A stretch of DNA of 64,000 bases, from assembly GCA_016200135.1 (NCBI GenBank), contig JACQFI010000105.1, forward strand, positions 1-64,000. Direction: 5' to 3'. Every line of letters begins with the position of its first letter. Position 1 is the first letter of the stretch. The notes below the pieces were generated by a model. That model made no database searches. It saw only the letters and a program-made list of their open reading frames with translations, and had not been told where the DNA came from. The position numbers and the translations under genes are program-made. Below are positions 1-10,151 of the stretch, piece after piece. This DNA is from Planctomycetota bacterium (GTDB lineage: Bacteria; Planctomycetota; SZUA-567; H5-PLA8).

Positions 1-63
1 CGCCCCACCGATCTGGCGGCTGCTCACATGGCGTGACTTGGCGACGCAGGGCACGGGGAAAGC

Positions 64-113
64 ACCGGCCCCTCACCCCCTGCCCCCTCTCCCTCAACGG
101 GGAGAGGGGGAAC
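64..113. repeat. Dispersed GC-rich palindromic (REP-like) repeat
   Basis: CCCCCTCTCCC at 83-93 pairs with GGGAGAGGGGG at 100-110 around a 6-base loop, preceded by GGCCCCTCACC. The same building blocks, with AACG at the centre and AAC after the right arm, recur at 41473-41546, so this is one family of dispersed element. Repeats of this CCCTCTCCC/GGGAGAGGG type are common in large environmental bacterial genomes. The call rests on the two copies seen here. Confidence 0.6.
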
Positions 114-303
114 GCGACACGGCTGCGCCGGGTTCATTTACGTTTGGTTTTGGGTTGGAATTTGTCTCGGGTTGCGAGCCGCGTGGTTAGGATCGCCCAT
201 AGGGAATCACGCGGTCGCTGAAAGCAACAGTAACCTATAAGGGGGCGGGCGTCAAGGGGAACTCATTTCCGATTTTGGATTTTCGATTGAACGGCGCTGC
301 ATG

Positions 304-331
304 GGTTGGCTGGTTGGCTGGTTGGCTGGTT
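304..331. repeat. Short tandem repeat (GGTTGGCT)3
   Basis: Three perfect copies of an 8-base unit occupy 304-327 and a partial fourth copy follows. It lies just downstream of the stop codon of the leftward permease gene, in what would be its 3' untranslated region. No function is apparent. Confidence 0.7.
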
Positions 332-372
332 ACGCAGCCGCTGATCTATGGGCTTCGAATTGGGGCACTTAG

Positions 373-1578
373 TCAGGGTTGGGACGGGGTCTCGGGCTGG
401 GTGTCGCGGGCGCGGAAGAAGATCGCGAAGAGGACGGCGGCGGCCACGCAGCCGAGGGCGGGGATCTGCCAGAATTCGTGCCAGTTGCCTTTCACGGCGC
501 CGAGCAGTTTTCCGGAGAAGATGGAGCCGACGAACATGCCCAGGCCGTAGGTGATCCAGGCGAGGAAGGCCTGCATGCTGCCGCGCACGTCGGGCGCGCA
601 GATGCTTTCGACGTAGAGCATGGACGCGGCGACGGCGAACGCGAAACAGACGCCGTGAATGATCTGCGACGCGAGCACCAGTTCGCGCGGTTCGACGAGG
701 CTGAACATGAAGAAGCGCAGGCCCCACGCCAGGATGCCAATGGTGATGGTAAAGCGCGTGCCCCATTTCCGGAGCATGTAGGCCAGGATGAACATGGTCA
801 GAATTTCCATGACCTGGCCGGAGAGCAGGACCAGGGGAACTTGGTCTTTGGTCAGACCCAATCCGTCTTCAAAGTAGATGCCGGAGAAATTGTAATAAAA
901 GGTGGCGAAGACGAGCAGCACGAAGGCGATGAAGCTGAACAGCGCGAAGGACGGATCTTTCAGCATGGCCAGCACTTTGCCGACGGCGAATTTCTCCGCG
1001 GCTTCGGCTTTGGGCGGCGTGTTGGGCAGCGTAAAGCAATAGAGGCCATTCAAGATCGAGAAGAGGGCGCCCAGGATCAGGCAGTCGCCGATGGGCCGGT
1101 CGGTGAGCTTGAGCCAAGCGCTAAGAATAAAACCCGCGACGATCCAGCCCAGGGTGCCGAACAGGCGCACGATTGGAAAGTCCTTGCGCGCGTCTTGCAG
1201 GTGGTGAAAGCAGAGCGAATTGGCGAGGCCTAATGTGGGCCCGAAGAAGAGCATCGCGAGCAGCGCCATCCACCAGACCTGGCTGTACTCCGAGACGGTG
1301 GACGCGAGATAGAAGAAGACGCCCGAGAGGATGAAGCTGATGCCCAGGAATTTCTGCGTGGCAAAGTAGCGGTCGGCGATCTGACCCGCGATCAAGGGCG
1401 AGATCATCAGCGCGAGTGCGGCCGTGAGGTAGACCATCCCGATCTGTTCGGGTTGGAAGCCCAGATGGTTGAGGTGATTGCCGAGCACGGGCGCCCAGGC
1501 GCCCCAGACGGCGAACTGGAGGAACATCTGCACCGAGAGCCGCGTGCGCAGCCACGGGACGGGCGTTTGAGTTTCCAT
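373..1578 (-). CDS. MFS transporter, nucleoside:H+ symporter (NupG/XapB-like) family
   Basis: A polytopic inner-membrane protein of about 401 residues with roughly 12 hydrophobic segments. The opening segment with 'FLQFAVWGAWAPVLG' followed by 'FQPEQIGMVYLTAALALMISP' is the typical start of the nucleoside permease branch of the major facilitator superfamily. This family usually imports nucleosides with protons; related proteins in this kind of bacterium are often of unknown substrate. The frame opens 13 codons further upstream, but I chose the ATG at 1578 because 'METQTP' leads directly into the first membrane segment. The gene is divergent from hutU with about 100 bases between them, so the two may share a regulatory region. 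Substrate is not determinable from sequence, and a sugar or urocanate/histidine-related role is only a context guess. Confidence 0.82.
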   Translation of the reverse strand: METQTPVPWLRTRLSVQMFLQFAVWGAWAPVLGNHLNHLGFQPEQIGMVYLTAALALMISPLIAGQIADRYFATQKFLGISFILSGVFFYLASTVSEYSQVWWMALLAMLFFGPTLGLANSLCFHHLQDARKDFPIVRLFGTLGWIVAGFILSAWLKLTDRPIGDCLILGALFSILNGLYCFTLPNTPPKAEAAEKFAVGKVLAMLKDPSFALFSFIAFVLLVFATFYYNFSGIYFEDGLGLTKDQVPLVLLSGQVMEILTMFILAYMLRKWGTRFTITIGILAWGLRFFMFSLVEPRELVLASQIIHGVCFAFAVAASMLYVESICAPDVRGSMQAFLAWITYGLGMFVGSIFSGKLLGAVKGNWHEFWQIPALGCVAAAVLFAIFFRARDTQPETPSQP

Positions 1579-1679
1579 ACGGTGGCGGAAGGATACCTCG
1601 TTCCACCTTTCCTGCAACGGCTGGGCTTGGCGCGAAAAGCGGGCTCGCGGTAGGATGGCGGCAAGCTCAGGAGCGCCGC

Positions 1680-3373
<1,694 letters not shown>

Positions 3374-3377
<4 letters not shown>

Positions 3378-4333
3378 ACGGCATGCCTAAGCCTTTCGAC
3401 TGGTCCGTGACCCCCGCCGATCCCAACGACCGCCTGCTGGGCCAGCTTGTCTCGACATCTGAGTTGAACGCCGAACGCAGCGAGGTGTTCCTGTACGGAC
3501 TGCCGTTCGACGGCGCAGTGATCGGGCGCAAGGGCGCGGCGGGCGGGCCGGCGGCGCTGCGGACCGCCGCGCGGACGCTCAAGGCGTACCACTACGCCAG
3601 TGGCGAGTTGCGCCGGCGCGTGTACGACATGGGCGACGCGGAGTTCGAGGGTGCCCACGTCGCGGAGGCGCATGCGCGCGCGGAGGCCATCGCGCGCAAA
3701 GCGCATACGCTCTCGAAGCGCGGGGAAGGCCACGAGCACGCGCGCGTGCTCGCGCTCGGCGGTGACCACTCGCTCGCGTATCCGTGCATCCTGCCGTACC
3801 TCGAAGAACTGAAGGACCGGCTGGCGGTGATCAACTTCGACGCGCACCTGGACGTACGGATGGTGCGGGCGAACGAGGAACAGAATTCGGGGACGGCCTT
3901 CGGGCGCCTGCTCGATAAGGGGCTCGCGAGTTACACCGTGATCGGCGCGCGCGACTTCCAGACTTCGCCGGCTTACGCGCGGCGCGTGGAAGACGGGGGC
4001 GCGAAAGTGCTGACGGCGCGCGAGGTCTTCGCGCTGGGCGTGGAAGGCGCGGCGCGCGAGGTCTTCAACGCGCTGCCGCCGAAGTGCCACACGATCTACC
4101 TGAGCATCGACGTGGATGTTGCGGACGCGAGCGTGGCGCCGGGGGTGAGCGCGCCGACGCCGGGTGGGCTGCTGGCGCACCAGGTCTTCGACCTGCTCCG
4201 CATCTTCGCCAGCGACCCGCGGGTCTCGGCGGGCGGCATCTTCGAACTCGCGCCGAACCTTGAAGAGCCCGGCAACGACCGCACGGCGCGCTTCGCGGCG
4301 GGGTGCCTGGCGGAGATGCTGGCGGCGATGTAG
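3374..4333 (+). CDS. hutG: Formimidoylglutamase / ureohydrolase (arginase) family
   Basis: A 319-residue binuclear manganese hydrolase of the arginase/agmatinase/formimidoylglutamase family. Three metal-binding signatures are present in order: 'GGDHS', 'NFDAHLD' and 'SIDVDVADASVAPG'. The last fits the ureohydrolase pattern even though the common Pro is Ala. Placement between hutU and hutI makes hydrolysis of N-formimidoyl-L-glutamate to glutamate and formamide the likely reaction, but agmatinase or arginase activity cannot be excluded by motif alone. The ATG at 3374 overlaps the hutU stop by 4 bases; a second in-frame ATG at 3383 is possible. An open frame runs much further upstream through hutU in another reading frame and is a shadow. 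Confidence 0.88.
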
Positions 4334-4346
4334 AGAAAGAAGCTCG

Positions 4347-4769
4347 ATGAGTAGCAAGAGATTTGTTTTTCGATTTCACCTCTCCACCTTGCTGGTAGCG
4401 ACGGCCTCTCTGTCTTTTCTTGTTTATTTGAATATGCGGTACCATGAATTCATAGTCGACGGCGAAGGCTTGGTTATCAGGTCCTTTGGCTGGCCAATAC
4501 CATTTATTGACGAAATGAGTGTGATCGAATCGCGAGATTCCTCGAATCATTGGTGTTCGCGCTGCCGAAATTTTTCTCTCGTTGATTACAAAAAATATCC
4601 AGAAAAATATTATCCCATTAAATATGGATTGGGTTCACCATTGATTGCCATGTTAGTGAACTTCCCAGTATGCATAGTGCTGTTCTTTGTGACTCGATTT
4701 GCCTTAAGGCGAATCGGCAGAAAATTCAAGCGCGATCAAAATGCGCAGGCAACGGAGAATATTCGGTGA
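4347..4769 (+). CDS. Small two-TM membrane protein of unknown function inside the hut operon
   Basis: A 140-residue protein with an N-terminal hydrophobic segment ('FHLSTLLVATASLSFLVYL') and a C-terminal one ('PLIAMLVNFPVCIVLFFV') followed by a basic tail. The soluble part between them contains a CSRC pair that could bind metal. The 'F-x-L-S-T-L-L' opening resembles a large family of small uncharacterised planctomycetal membrane proteins. Codon use is clearly more AT-rich than the hut genes around it, suggesting a later insertion. It starts 13 bases after hutG with 'GAGAAAGAAG' upstream, and its TGA overlaps the GTG start of hutI, so it is built into the operon. I do not recognise a function. 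A role in substrate uptake or membrane tethering would be speculation. Confidence 0.75.
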   Translation: MSSKRFVFRFHLSTLLVATASLSFLVYLNMRYHEFIVDGEGLVIRSFGWPIPFIDEMSVIESRDSSNHWCSRCRNFSLVDYKKYPEKYYPIKYGLGSPLIAMLVNFPVCIVLFFVTRFALRRIGRKFKRDQNAQATENIR

Positions 4770-6049
4770 CCAGCCTCCTCATCCGCAACGCCGCCGAACT
4801 CGTCACCGTTGCCGGGCCGGATGCACCGCGCGCGGGGGCGGAGCAGGGGAAGCTCGAGATCATCAAAGACGGCGCGGTATATTGCGAAGGCGAGCGCATC
4901 GTCGCCGTGGGTCCGACCAATCAGCTTTTGCGTAAATATCCTAAGGCGAAGAAGGCCAAGCGCACGATCGACGCTGCGGGGCATGCGGTGATTCCGGGGC
5001 TCGTCGACTGCCACGCGCACCCGGTCTTTGCCGGCGACCGCTGCGACGAGTACGCCATGCGGTTGGCGGGCAAGAGCTACCGCGAGATTCTCGCGGCGGG
5101 CGGCGGCATCTTGAAGAGCGTGGAGCACACGCGCGCGGCGACGCACGCGGAACTGCTCGCGGGATTGCGCGCGCGGCTCGACGCGGCGCTGGCGCTGGGA
5201 ACTACCACGCTGGAGGCGAAGACGGGTTACGGCCTCGATGAGCGCACCGAGCGTAAGATGCTGGAAGTCATCGCGAGCGCGCGGGGCCGTAGTAATCCCC
5301 CCCTTAAGAAGGGGAGGCAAGGAGGGGAGAAGAAGGGCCATCCCATCGACCTCGTGCCGACGCTGCTGTTCGCGCATGCGGTGCCGCAGGGGTGGACGGC
5401 GGACGACCTGGCCGACCTGGCCGTGGATGCCACGCCGCGGCTCGCGCCGCTGGCGGAGTTCGTGGACGTTTTCTGCGAGAAGGGCATCTTCGATGTCGAG
5501 CAGTCGCGGCGCGTGCTGCAGGCGGGCAAGGACGCGGGCCTGCAGGTGAAGGTGCACGCCGACGAGATGTGTCTGCTCGGCGGGGCGAAGCTGGCGGCGA
5601 GCCTGAAGGCCGTGAGCGCCGATCACCTCTTATATGCGGACGACGAGAGCATCGTGGCGCTGCGCGATGCGGGCACGATCGCGGTCTTTCTGCCGGGCAC
5701 GCCGTTTGTGCTGCGCGTGGCGTACGCGGAGGCGCGGCGCTGGATCGCGGGGAACGTGCCGGTGGCGGTGGGGAGCGACCTGAATCCGAACTGCTACTGC
5801 GAGTCGCTGCCGTTCGCGTTCGCGCTCTCGGTCTACGAGATGAAGCTGACGCCGGCGGAGGCGCTGGTGGCGGTGACGATCAACGCCGCAGCGGCGATCC
5901 GCCGCGAGAAGGAGATCGGCTCGCTTGCGCCGGGCAAACTGGCGGATATCGCGATCCTGCACGGCCCTTCGTACCTGCATCTCGGCTATCACATCGGCGG
6001 GAATCCGGTGCAGGCGGTGGTCAAGCGCGGGAAAGTTGTGGTGGAGTAG
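4766..6049 (+). CDS. hutI: Imidazolonepropionase
   Basis: Hydrolyses 4-imidazolone-5-propionate to N-formimino-L-glutamate, the third step of histidine degradation. It is an amidohydrolase-superfamily enzyme of 427 residues. Metal and substrate motifs seen are 'DCHAHPVFAGDR' (HxH, residues 81-92), 'EAKTGYGL' (about 150-157), 'KVHADE' (about 262-267) and 'GSDLNPN' (about 336-342). I chose the GTG at 4766 because it overlaps the stop of the preceding gene (GTGA) and gives the expected N-terminus. An earlier ATG at 4670 would run through that gene. About 16-20 extra residues rich in Pro, Lys and Gly (around 172-191, nt 5280-5338) interrupt a normally short connection and derive from a dispersed hairpin repeat. 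Confidence 0.95.
   Translation: MTSLLIRNAAELVTVAGPDAPRAGAEQGKLEIIKDGAVYCEGERIVAVGPTNQLLRKYPKAKKAKRTIDAAGHAVIPGLVDCHAHPVFAGDRCDEYAMRLAGKSYREILAAGGGILKSVEHTRAATHAELLAGLRARLDAALALGTTTLEAKTGYGLDERTERKMLEVIASARGRSNPPLKKGRQGGEKKGHPIDLVPTLLFAHAVPQGWTADDLADLAVDATPRLAPLAEFVDVFCEKGIFDVEQSRRVLQAGKDAGLQVKVHADEMCLLGGAKLAASLKAVSADHLLYADDESIVALRDAGTIAVFLPGTPFVLRVAYAEARRWIAGNVPVAVGSDLNPNCYCESLPFAFALSVYEMKLTPAEALVAVTINAAAAIRREKEIGSLAPGKLADIAILHGPSYLHLGYHIGGNPVQAVVKRGKVVVE
5296..5332. repeat. Dispersed hairpin repeat embedded in the hutI coding sequence
   Basis: A C-tract followed by CCCCTT-AAG-AAGGGG (5300-5314) and a purine-rich G-tract lies in frame inside hutI, translating to 'NPPLKKGRQGG'. This Pro-Pro-Leu-Lys-Lys-Gly translation is characteristic of small palindromic repeats that also occur between genes in many environmental bacteria. 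Its position adds residues to an otherwise conserved enzyme. Confidence 0.6.
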
Positions 6050-6050
6050 G

Positions 6051-6845
6051 TCAGCGACCTGTCTGCCGCTTCAAATAGCCCAGCGGCGAGATGCCTGAGA
6101 TTTCCTTGAAGACTTTGGAGAAGTAGAACGGGCTGCTGAAGCCGAGCGCTTGCGCGACGGACTTCACGCTCGCGCCGGGCTTGCCGAGCAGGCCGCGGGC
6201 TTCTCGGATGCGCAGCCAGCGGATGCGGTCGACGACGGTCATGCCGGTCTCGGCCCGGAAGCGGTGCGCGAGCGTGGAGACCGAGACGTTGAGCGCCGCG
6301 GCGAGTTCATCCAGGCCGGGCGGTGCGTGCAGGCGCTTCGAGACGGCGGCATCGACCTGTTCGAGCAGGCTCTCGCCTCGGCGCGCGGCGGCGGTCTCGG
6401 GGCCGCGCAGGAAGTACGGCCGCGCGAAGCTGCCGTCGCCGCCGCGCCGGGCCGCGGCGAGGATCTCGCCCAGGATTGAGAGAAAGAGCCCGTGGGCGAC
6501 CAAGGCGCCGCCGGGTTCGCCGCGCTGCTGGAGCGCGTACATCAGGCGCACGCGCGGCGCGACGATCTCCTCCATGTCGCGGAACGCCGCGAAGAGGCCC
6601 TCCGTAAAGAACGGGTCTCCGCGCGCGATGGAGAACTGGAGCCACATGTTCTCGCGGTGCAGTTCGGGCCGGTCGAGGCGCTCGCGGTATTCGACGCGCG
6701 GCGCGTAGAGGTGCCACGTGCCGGGCGGGCGGCGGAAGGGCTCGGTCCAGCCCGACTTGAGGCGCACGCGGCACCAGAATTCCTCGAAGCCGCAGTAGTC
6801 GAAGGTCCAGACGTCGTGGCGGATGGGTTGGGTCCACGAAGCCAT
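6051..6845 (-). CDS. AraC/XylS-family transcriptional regulator
   Basis: A 264-residue regulator with a variable N-terminal sensing region and a C-terminal double helix-turn-helix (last 100 residues) carrying 'VDAAVSKRLHAPPGLDELA', 'LNVSVSTLAHRFRAETGMT', 'RIREARGLLGKPGASVKSVA' and the signature 'ALGFSSPFYFSKVFKEISGISPLGY'. The frame stays open to an ATG at 6950, but I prefer the ATG at 6845. The longer version would code through a cluster of CAGAATA repeats that look like regulatory sites in the shared promoter region. It is divergent from the aminotransferase operon and is the obvious candidate to control it. The start choice is uncertain. Confidence 0.88.
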   Translation of the reverse strand: MASWTQPIRHDVWTFDYCGFEEFWCRVRLKSGWTEPFRRPPGTWHLYAPRVEYRERLDRPELHRENMWLQFSIARGDPFFTEGLFAAFRDMEEIVAPRVRLMYALQQRGEPGGALVAHGLFLSILGEILAAARRGGDGSFARPYFLRGPETAAARRGESLLEQVDAAVSKRLHAPPGLDELAAALNVSVSTLAHRFRAETGMTVVDRIRWLRIREARGLLGKPGASVKSVAQALGFSSPFYFSKVFKEISGISPLGYLKRQTGR

Positions 6846-6917
6846 GGTCCGCTGGCGCGCGGGGTCTACGCGGGGCTGGAATTCAACCAGATGCAGGGAA
6901 GCGTTCGAAGCTAGTCG

Positions 6918-6997
6918 CAGAATATTGTATGCCATTTGCAGGATCGTCAAAGCCTATTCGTGTATTCTGTTCCGAGAGCAGAATAGCCTGCAGAATA
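6918..6997. promoter_or_regulatory. Candidate AraC-regulator operator: four CAGAATA repeats
   Basis: In the divergent region between the AraC-type regulator and the aminotransferase, CAGAATA occurs at 6918-6924, 6979-6985 and 6991-6997, and its reverse complement TATTCTG at 6963-6969. The inverted pair 6963-6985 is separated by 9 bases, and the two rightmost copies are 12 bases apart. The last copy ends 20 bases before the aminotransferase ATG. Repeated half-sites in a divergent promoter are typical of AraC-family operators; binding by the adjacent regulator is inference. Confidence 0.5.
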
Positions 6998-7017
6998 GTG
7001 AATACAAGGAGAAGGCC

Positions 7018-8334
7018 ATGGCCCATGCGGCAACCCTGGAAGCTCAAACTCTGGCGATCCACGGCGGCGCGAAGACCGTCAGTGCGCCCAAACCGGCGTG
7101 GCCGTACCTGCTCGACGAGGAGATCGAGGCCGTGCGGCAGAATTTGATCAAGGGCCGCACGGACTGGACGTACCTCTGCGCGGCGGCGAAGGGCGGGCCG
7201 GGGCAAGCGCTTGAAGAGCGCATGCAGAAAGAGCTCGGTGTCCCGCATGTCGTGGCGACGGCCGGCGGCGGGCCGGCCTTGCACATCGCCTGCATGGCGG
7301 TGCTCGAGATGGGCGACGAAGCGATCGTGACGCCGTACTCGTGGGGGCAGACGGTCTCGTGCGTGCTGCAGGCCGGCGGCGTGCCGATCTTTGCGGACAT
7401 CGACCCTGAGACGCTGAGCCTCGATCCGCAGAGCATCGAGAAGAAGATCACGCCGCGCACAAAGGCGATCGTGGTGGTCCACTTCGGCGGCATCCCGGCG
7501 GATATGGACGGCATCATGGCGGTTGCGAAGCGCCACGGGCTCGCGGTGATCGAAGACTGCGCGCAGGCGCAGGGCTCGTTGTACCGCGGAAAGCAGGTGG
7601 GAACGTTTGGCGACTTCGGCTGCTTCTCGCTCGGCTCAGGCAAGAACGTTGCCGCGGGCGAGGCGGGACTGCTGGTGACGCATGCGCGCGAGCACTACGA
7701 GCGCGCGCTGCTCGCGGGCATGCATCCGGCGCGCAATAACGCGGACGTTCAGGACCCCGAGCGTAAGAAATGGATCGACAGCCTGATCTACACGTACCGC
7801 ATCAACGCGATTAGCGCGGGCCTGGCGCTCAAGCAGATGGACCGTTTGGACGAGATGAATTTTTGGCGGCGCAAGAACGCGCAGGCGCTGGCCGAGCGGC
7901 TGAAGGGCGTGCCGGGCATCCGGCCGCAGCGCCTGCCGGCGCACTGCGACCCGGCGTGGCACATGCTCTCGTGGACGTTCGTGCCCGAATAGGTCGAGGG
8001 CGTCACGCGCGCGCAGTACCTCAAGGCGCTGCAGGCGGAAGGCGTGCCCATCGGCGGGAGCTACGTCGGCACGCCGATCCATCTGCGGCCGACGTTCCAG
8101 CAGAAGAAGACGCACTTTGGCCGCGGGTATCCGTGGGCGGCGCACCCGGAAGGCGGGAAGATCGTTTACCGCGCGGGCGACTGCCCGGTGGCGGAGAAGC
8201 GCTGCGCGGAGCAGGACCTGATCATGCTCGGCGGATTCTGCTGGAAGGACCTCACGCCGCTGCTGGACGAGATCGCCGCGGCGTTCCGCAAGGTGACGTC
8301 GAACCTGGACAAGGTGAAGGAGCTCAAGGCATGA
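7018..8334 (+). pseudogene. DegT/DnrJ/EryC1/StrS-family PLP aminotransferase interrupted by an in-frame TAG
   Basis: The intact gene would encode about 438 residues of a PLP-dependent aminotransferase of the sugar-nucleotide/AHBA-synthase type. Seen are 'VATAGGGPALHIACMAV', 'EDCAQAQGSLYRGKQVG' and the PLP-lysine region 'GCFSLGSGKNVAAGEAG'. At 7990-7992 a TAG stops translation after 'SWTFVPE'. The frame continues without a shift ('VEGVTRAQYLKALQAEGVP') to the expected C-terminus, whose stop overlaps the next gene's ATG (ATGA, 8331-8334). A single C-to-T change of a CAG Gln codon would explain it. Other genes here use TAG as a normal stop, so recoding is unlikely. It may be a recent inactivation, a sequencing error or an assembly of mixed strains. 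The ATG at 7018 has AAGGAGAAGG just upstream. Confidence 0.8.
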
Positions 8335-9197
8335 AGACCGTCTTTGCCGCCGCATACGACACCGAGGCCGCGGGACGCTGCGTGAAAGCATGCGAGCGCA
8401 TCGTCGCGGTCCATCGCGAGATGGACGTGCCCGCGAGCTTCTTCATCGTCTCGAATCTGCTGGAAGGCGCGGAGCGGCGTCCGTACCAGGAGTTGCTCGG
8501 CGACGCGCGCTTCGAGATCGCTTCGCATTCGGCCACGCATCCGCTGCTGCGCGACCATCCGTCGCTCGAGATCAAGGGCGTGCCGTGGGCGCAGGTGGTG
8601 AACGAAGTTCAGCGCAGCAAGGCGGCGATCGAGGATTGCTTCGGGAAGCCGTGCGTCGGTTTCCGGACGCCGTGCGGCTTCGCCGACGGGCTCGGCGACG
8701 GCCCGCTGGTGGAGCTGATCGCGCGGAGCGGCTACACGTATTCGAGCAGCGTCGGCTGGGGGCCGAAGTATTCTTTGCCGGTGCCCGTGCAAGGCGCGTA
8801 CAATTACGAGAGGCTCGGATTTCCGGACCTCTGGGAGTTCCCGCTGCACGGCTGGCACGAGAACGTGCTCAAGGGACACAACGCGACGCCGGGGCGCTTT
8901 CTGCTCTGGCCGCCGGTGTATCCGGACCACGTGGTGACCGGTTACGTGCAGACTCCGGAGGAAGAGTTCGCGGTGCACCGGTACTTCATCGACAAGGCGC
9001 TCGAGTTGGAGATGGAGTACTCGACGCTGATCTGGCATCCGTGGTCGCTGGGGAAGTTCGATCCCGAGATGCGCATGCTGAAACTGGTCTTCGAGTACGT
9101 GCGCGCGCGCGGCTGCGGGTTCACGACGTTTGCGGAACTTCGCGCGCGGCGGCCAAGTGTTAAGGCTGAGCCGGCGCTTACGGGTGCACGCGCATGA
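8331..9197 (+). CDS. Polysaccharide deacetylase family protein (NodB-like)
   Basis: A 288-residue carbohydrate-esterase-4/NodB-type hydrolase. The motifs in order are 'AAYDTE' near the N-terminus (catalytic Asp region), 'IASHSATHPLL' (metal-binding H-S-x-T-H) and 'GFRTPCG' (motif 3). Later come 'FPLHGWHEN' and 'TLIWHPWSLG', which resemble the terminal catalytic His region. It has no signal peptide, so it is probably cytoplasmic. The ATG at 8331 overlaps the stop of the broken aminotransferase, and its own stop overlaps the next start at 9194, so the three genes form a translationally coupled unit. Together with the aminotransferase it may modify an amino or N-acetyl sugar. Substrate is unknown. 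Confidence 0.87.
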   Translation: MKTVFAAAYDTEAAGRCVKACERIVAVHREMDVPASFFIVSNLLEGAERRPYQELLGDARFEIASHSATHPLLRDHPSLEIKGVPWAQVVNEVQRSKAAIEDCFGKPCVGFRTPCGFADGLGDGPLVELIARSGYTYSSSVGWGPKYSLPVPVQGAYNYERLGFPDLWEFPLHGWHENVLKGHNATPGRFLLWPPVYPDHVVTGYVQTPEEEFAVHRYFIDKALELEMEYSTLIWHPWSLGKFDPEMRMLKLVFEYVRARGCGFTTFAELRARRPSVKAEPALTGARA

Positions 9198-10045
9198 CAA
9201 CACATAAGCATCTGATTTATGCTGCGCTCATGCTGGCTGCAGGCGCGGTCTCTGCGGGGAATCTCCTGATGGCTCAGGAAGCGGCGGGTCCGGTGGAGTG
9301 CGAGTTCAAGGCGGAGGTGGATGGCTCCACGGAGCGCTACGTGGAGATCCTGCCGCAAGGTTTCGATCCCGCGCAGCCGCACGATCTCGCGCTCGCACTG
9401 CACGGGCACGGGTCCGATCGCTGGCAGTACGCCAAGGACGCGCGCGGCGAGTGCAAAGGCGCGCGCGACGTGGCCGCGAAGCACAGCATGATTTTCGTCT
9501 CGCCGGATTATCGCGCCAAGACTTCCTGGATGGGCCCCAAGGCGGAGGCCGACGTGGTGCAGCTCATCGGCCTGCTGCGCAAAAAATACAAGATACGCAA
9601 AGTGTTCCTTGTCGGCGGATCGATGGGCGGGACCTCGGTGCTGATCTTCGCCGGGCTGCATCCCGACCTGGTGGACGGCGTCTCGTCGCAGAACGGGACG
9701 GCGAACATGGTCGAATACCAGAACTTCGCCCAATCGATCGTCGAATCCTATGGTGGCGATAAGAAGCAGAAGCCCGACGAATACAAGAAGCGCAGCCCGG
9801 AACTCTTTTCCGAAAAGCTCACCATGCCGCTGGCCTTCACCACCGGCGGGAAGGACACTGCCGTGCCGCCCGACAGCGTTCGGCGGCTGGCCGAGGCGCT
9901 TAAGAAAGCGAAGCGCGACGACGTGCTCTACAACGAGCGCACGGACAACGGCCACTCGACGTCTTATCAGGACACGGTGGAGGCGTTCGAGTTCGTGATC
10001 AAGGCGGCGGAGAAACGCAAGAGCGCCGCCGAGAAGACCAAGTAA
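9194..10045 (+). CDS. Secreted alpha/beta-hydrolase (esterase/feruloyl-esterase-like)
   Basis: A 283-residue alpha/beta-hydrolase with a cleavable N-terminal signal ('LIYAALMLAAGAVSA'). The nucleophile elbow 'GGSMGG' is preceded by 'LHGHGSDRWQY', which looks like the oxyanion-hole strand. An Asp follows in 'TTGGKDTAVPPDSV' and the likely catalytic His in 'NGHSTSYQD'. This order fits polyhydroxyalkanoate-depolymerase-like or acetyl/feruloyl esterase-like enzymes. It overlaps the deacetylase gene by 4 bases, so the two are expressed together. De-esterification of a polysaccharide is plausible from context, but the substrate cannot be told from motifs. Confidence 0.85.
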   Translation: MTTHKHLIYAALMLAAGAVSAGNLLMAQEAAGPVECEFKAEVDGSTERYVEILPQGFDPAQPHDLALALHGHGSDRWQYAKDARGECKGARDVAAKHSMIFVSPDYRAKTSWMGPKAEADVVQLIGLLRKKYKIRKVFLVGGSMGGTSVLIFAGLHPDLVDGVSSQNGTANMVEYQNFAQSIVESYGGDKKQKPDEYKKRSPELFSEKLTMPLAFTTGGKDTAVPPDSVRRLAEALKKAKRDDVLYNERTDNGHSTSYQDTVEAFEFVIKAAEKRKSAAEKTK

Positions 10046-10151
10046 GGCGCTCGCCCGACGCCGGAAACTCTGCACTTCCATCTTTGCCGCGCGCTTCTAT
10101 GGTGCAACCCGTCCCCGTTGTGCGTTTTGCATCCCGGGACGGAGAGCGCGT

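Larger units (their letters stand above)
1..372. other. Intergenic lead-in with palindromic repeat, no gene supported
   Basis: I see no convincing gene here. The short open frame at 33-221 reads through a palindromic repeat and has a low-complexity Arg-rich translation. The stretch holds the hairpin repeat at 64-110 and a short tandem repeat at 304-327. The 3' end of the leftward permease gene begins at 373. Confidence 0.6.

Noticed and set aside
33..221. A 62-codon frame near the window start
   Set aside because: It translates the palindromic repeat at 64-110 and is Arg-rich with no ribosome-binding site or family features.
7990..7992. UAG recoding (pyrrolysine or reassigned stop)
   Set aside because: TAG terminates normal genes here (for example hutI), and no stem-loop or tRNA evidence for recoding is seen.
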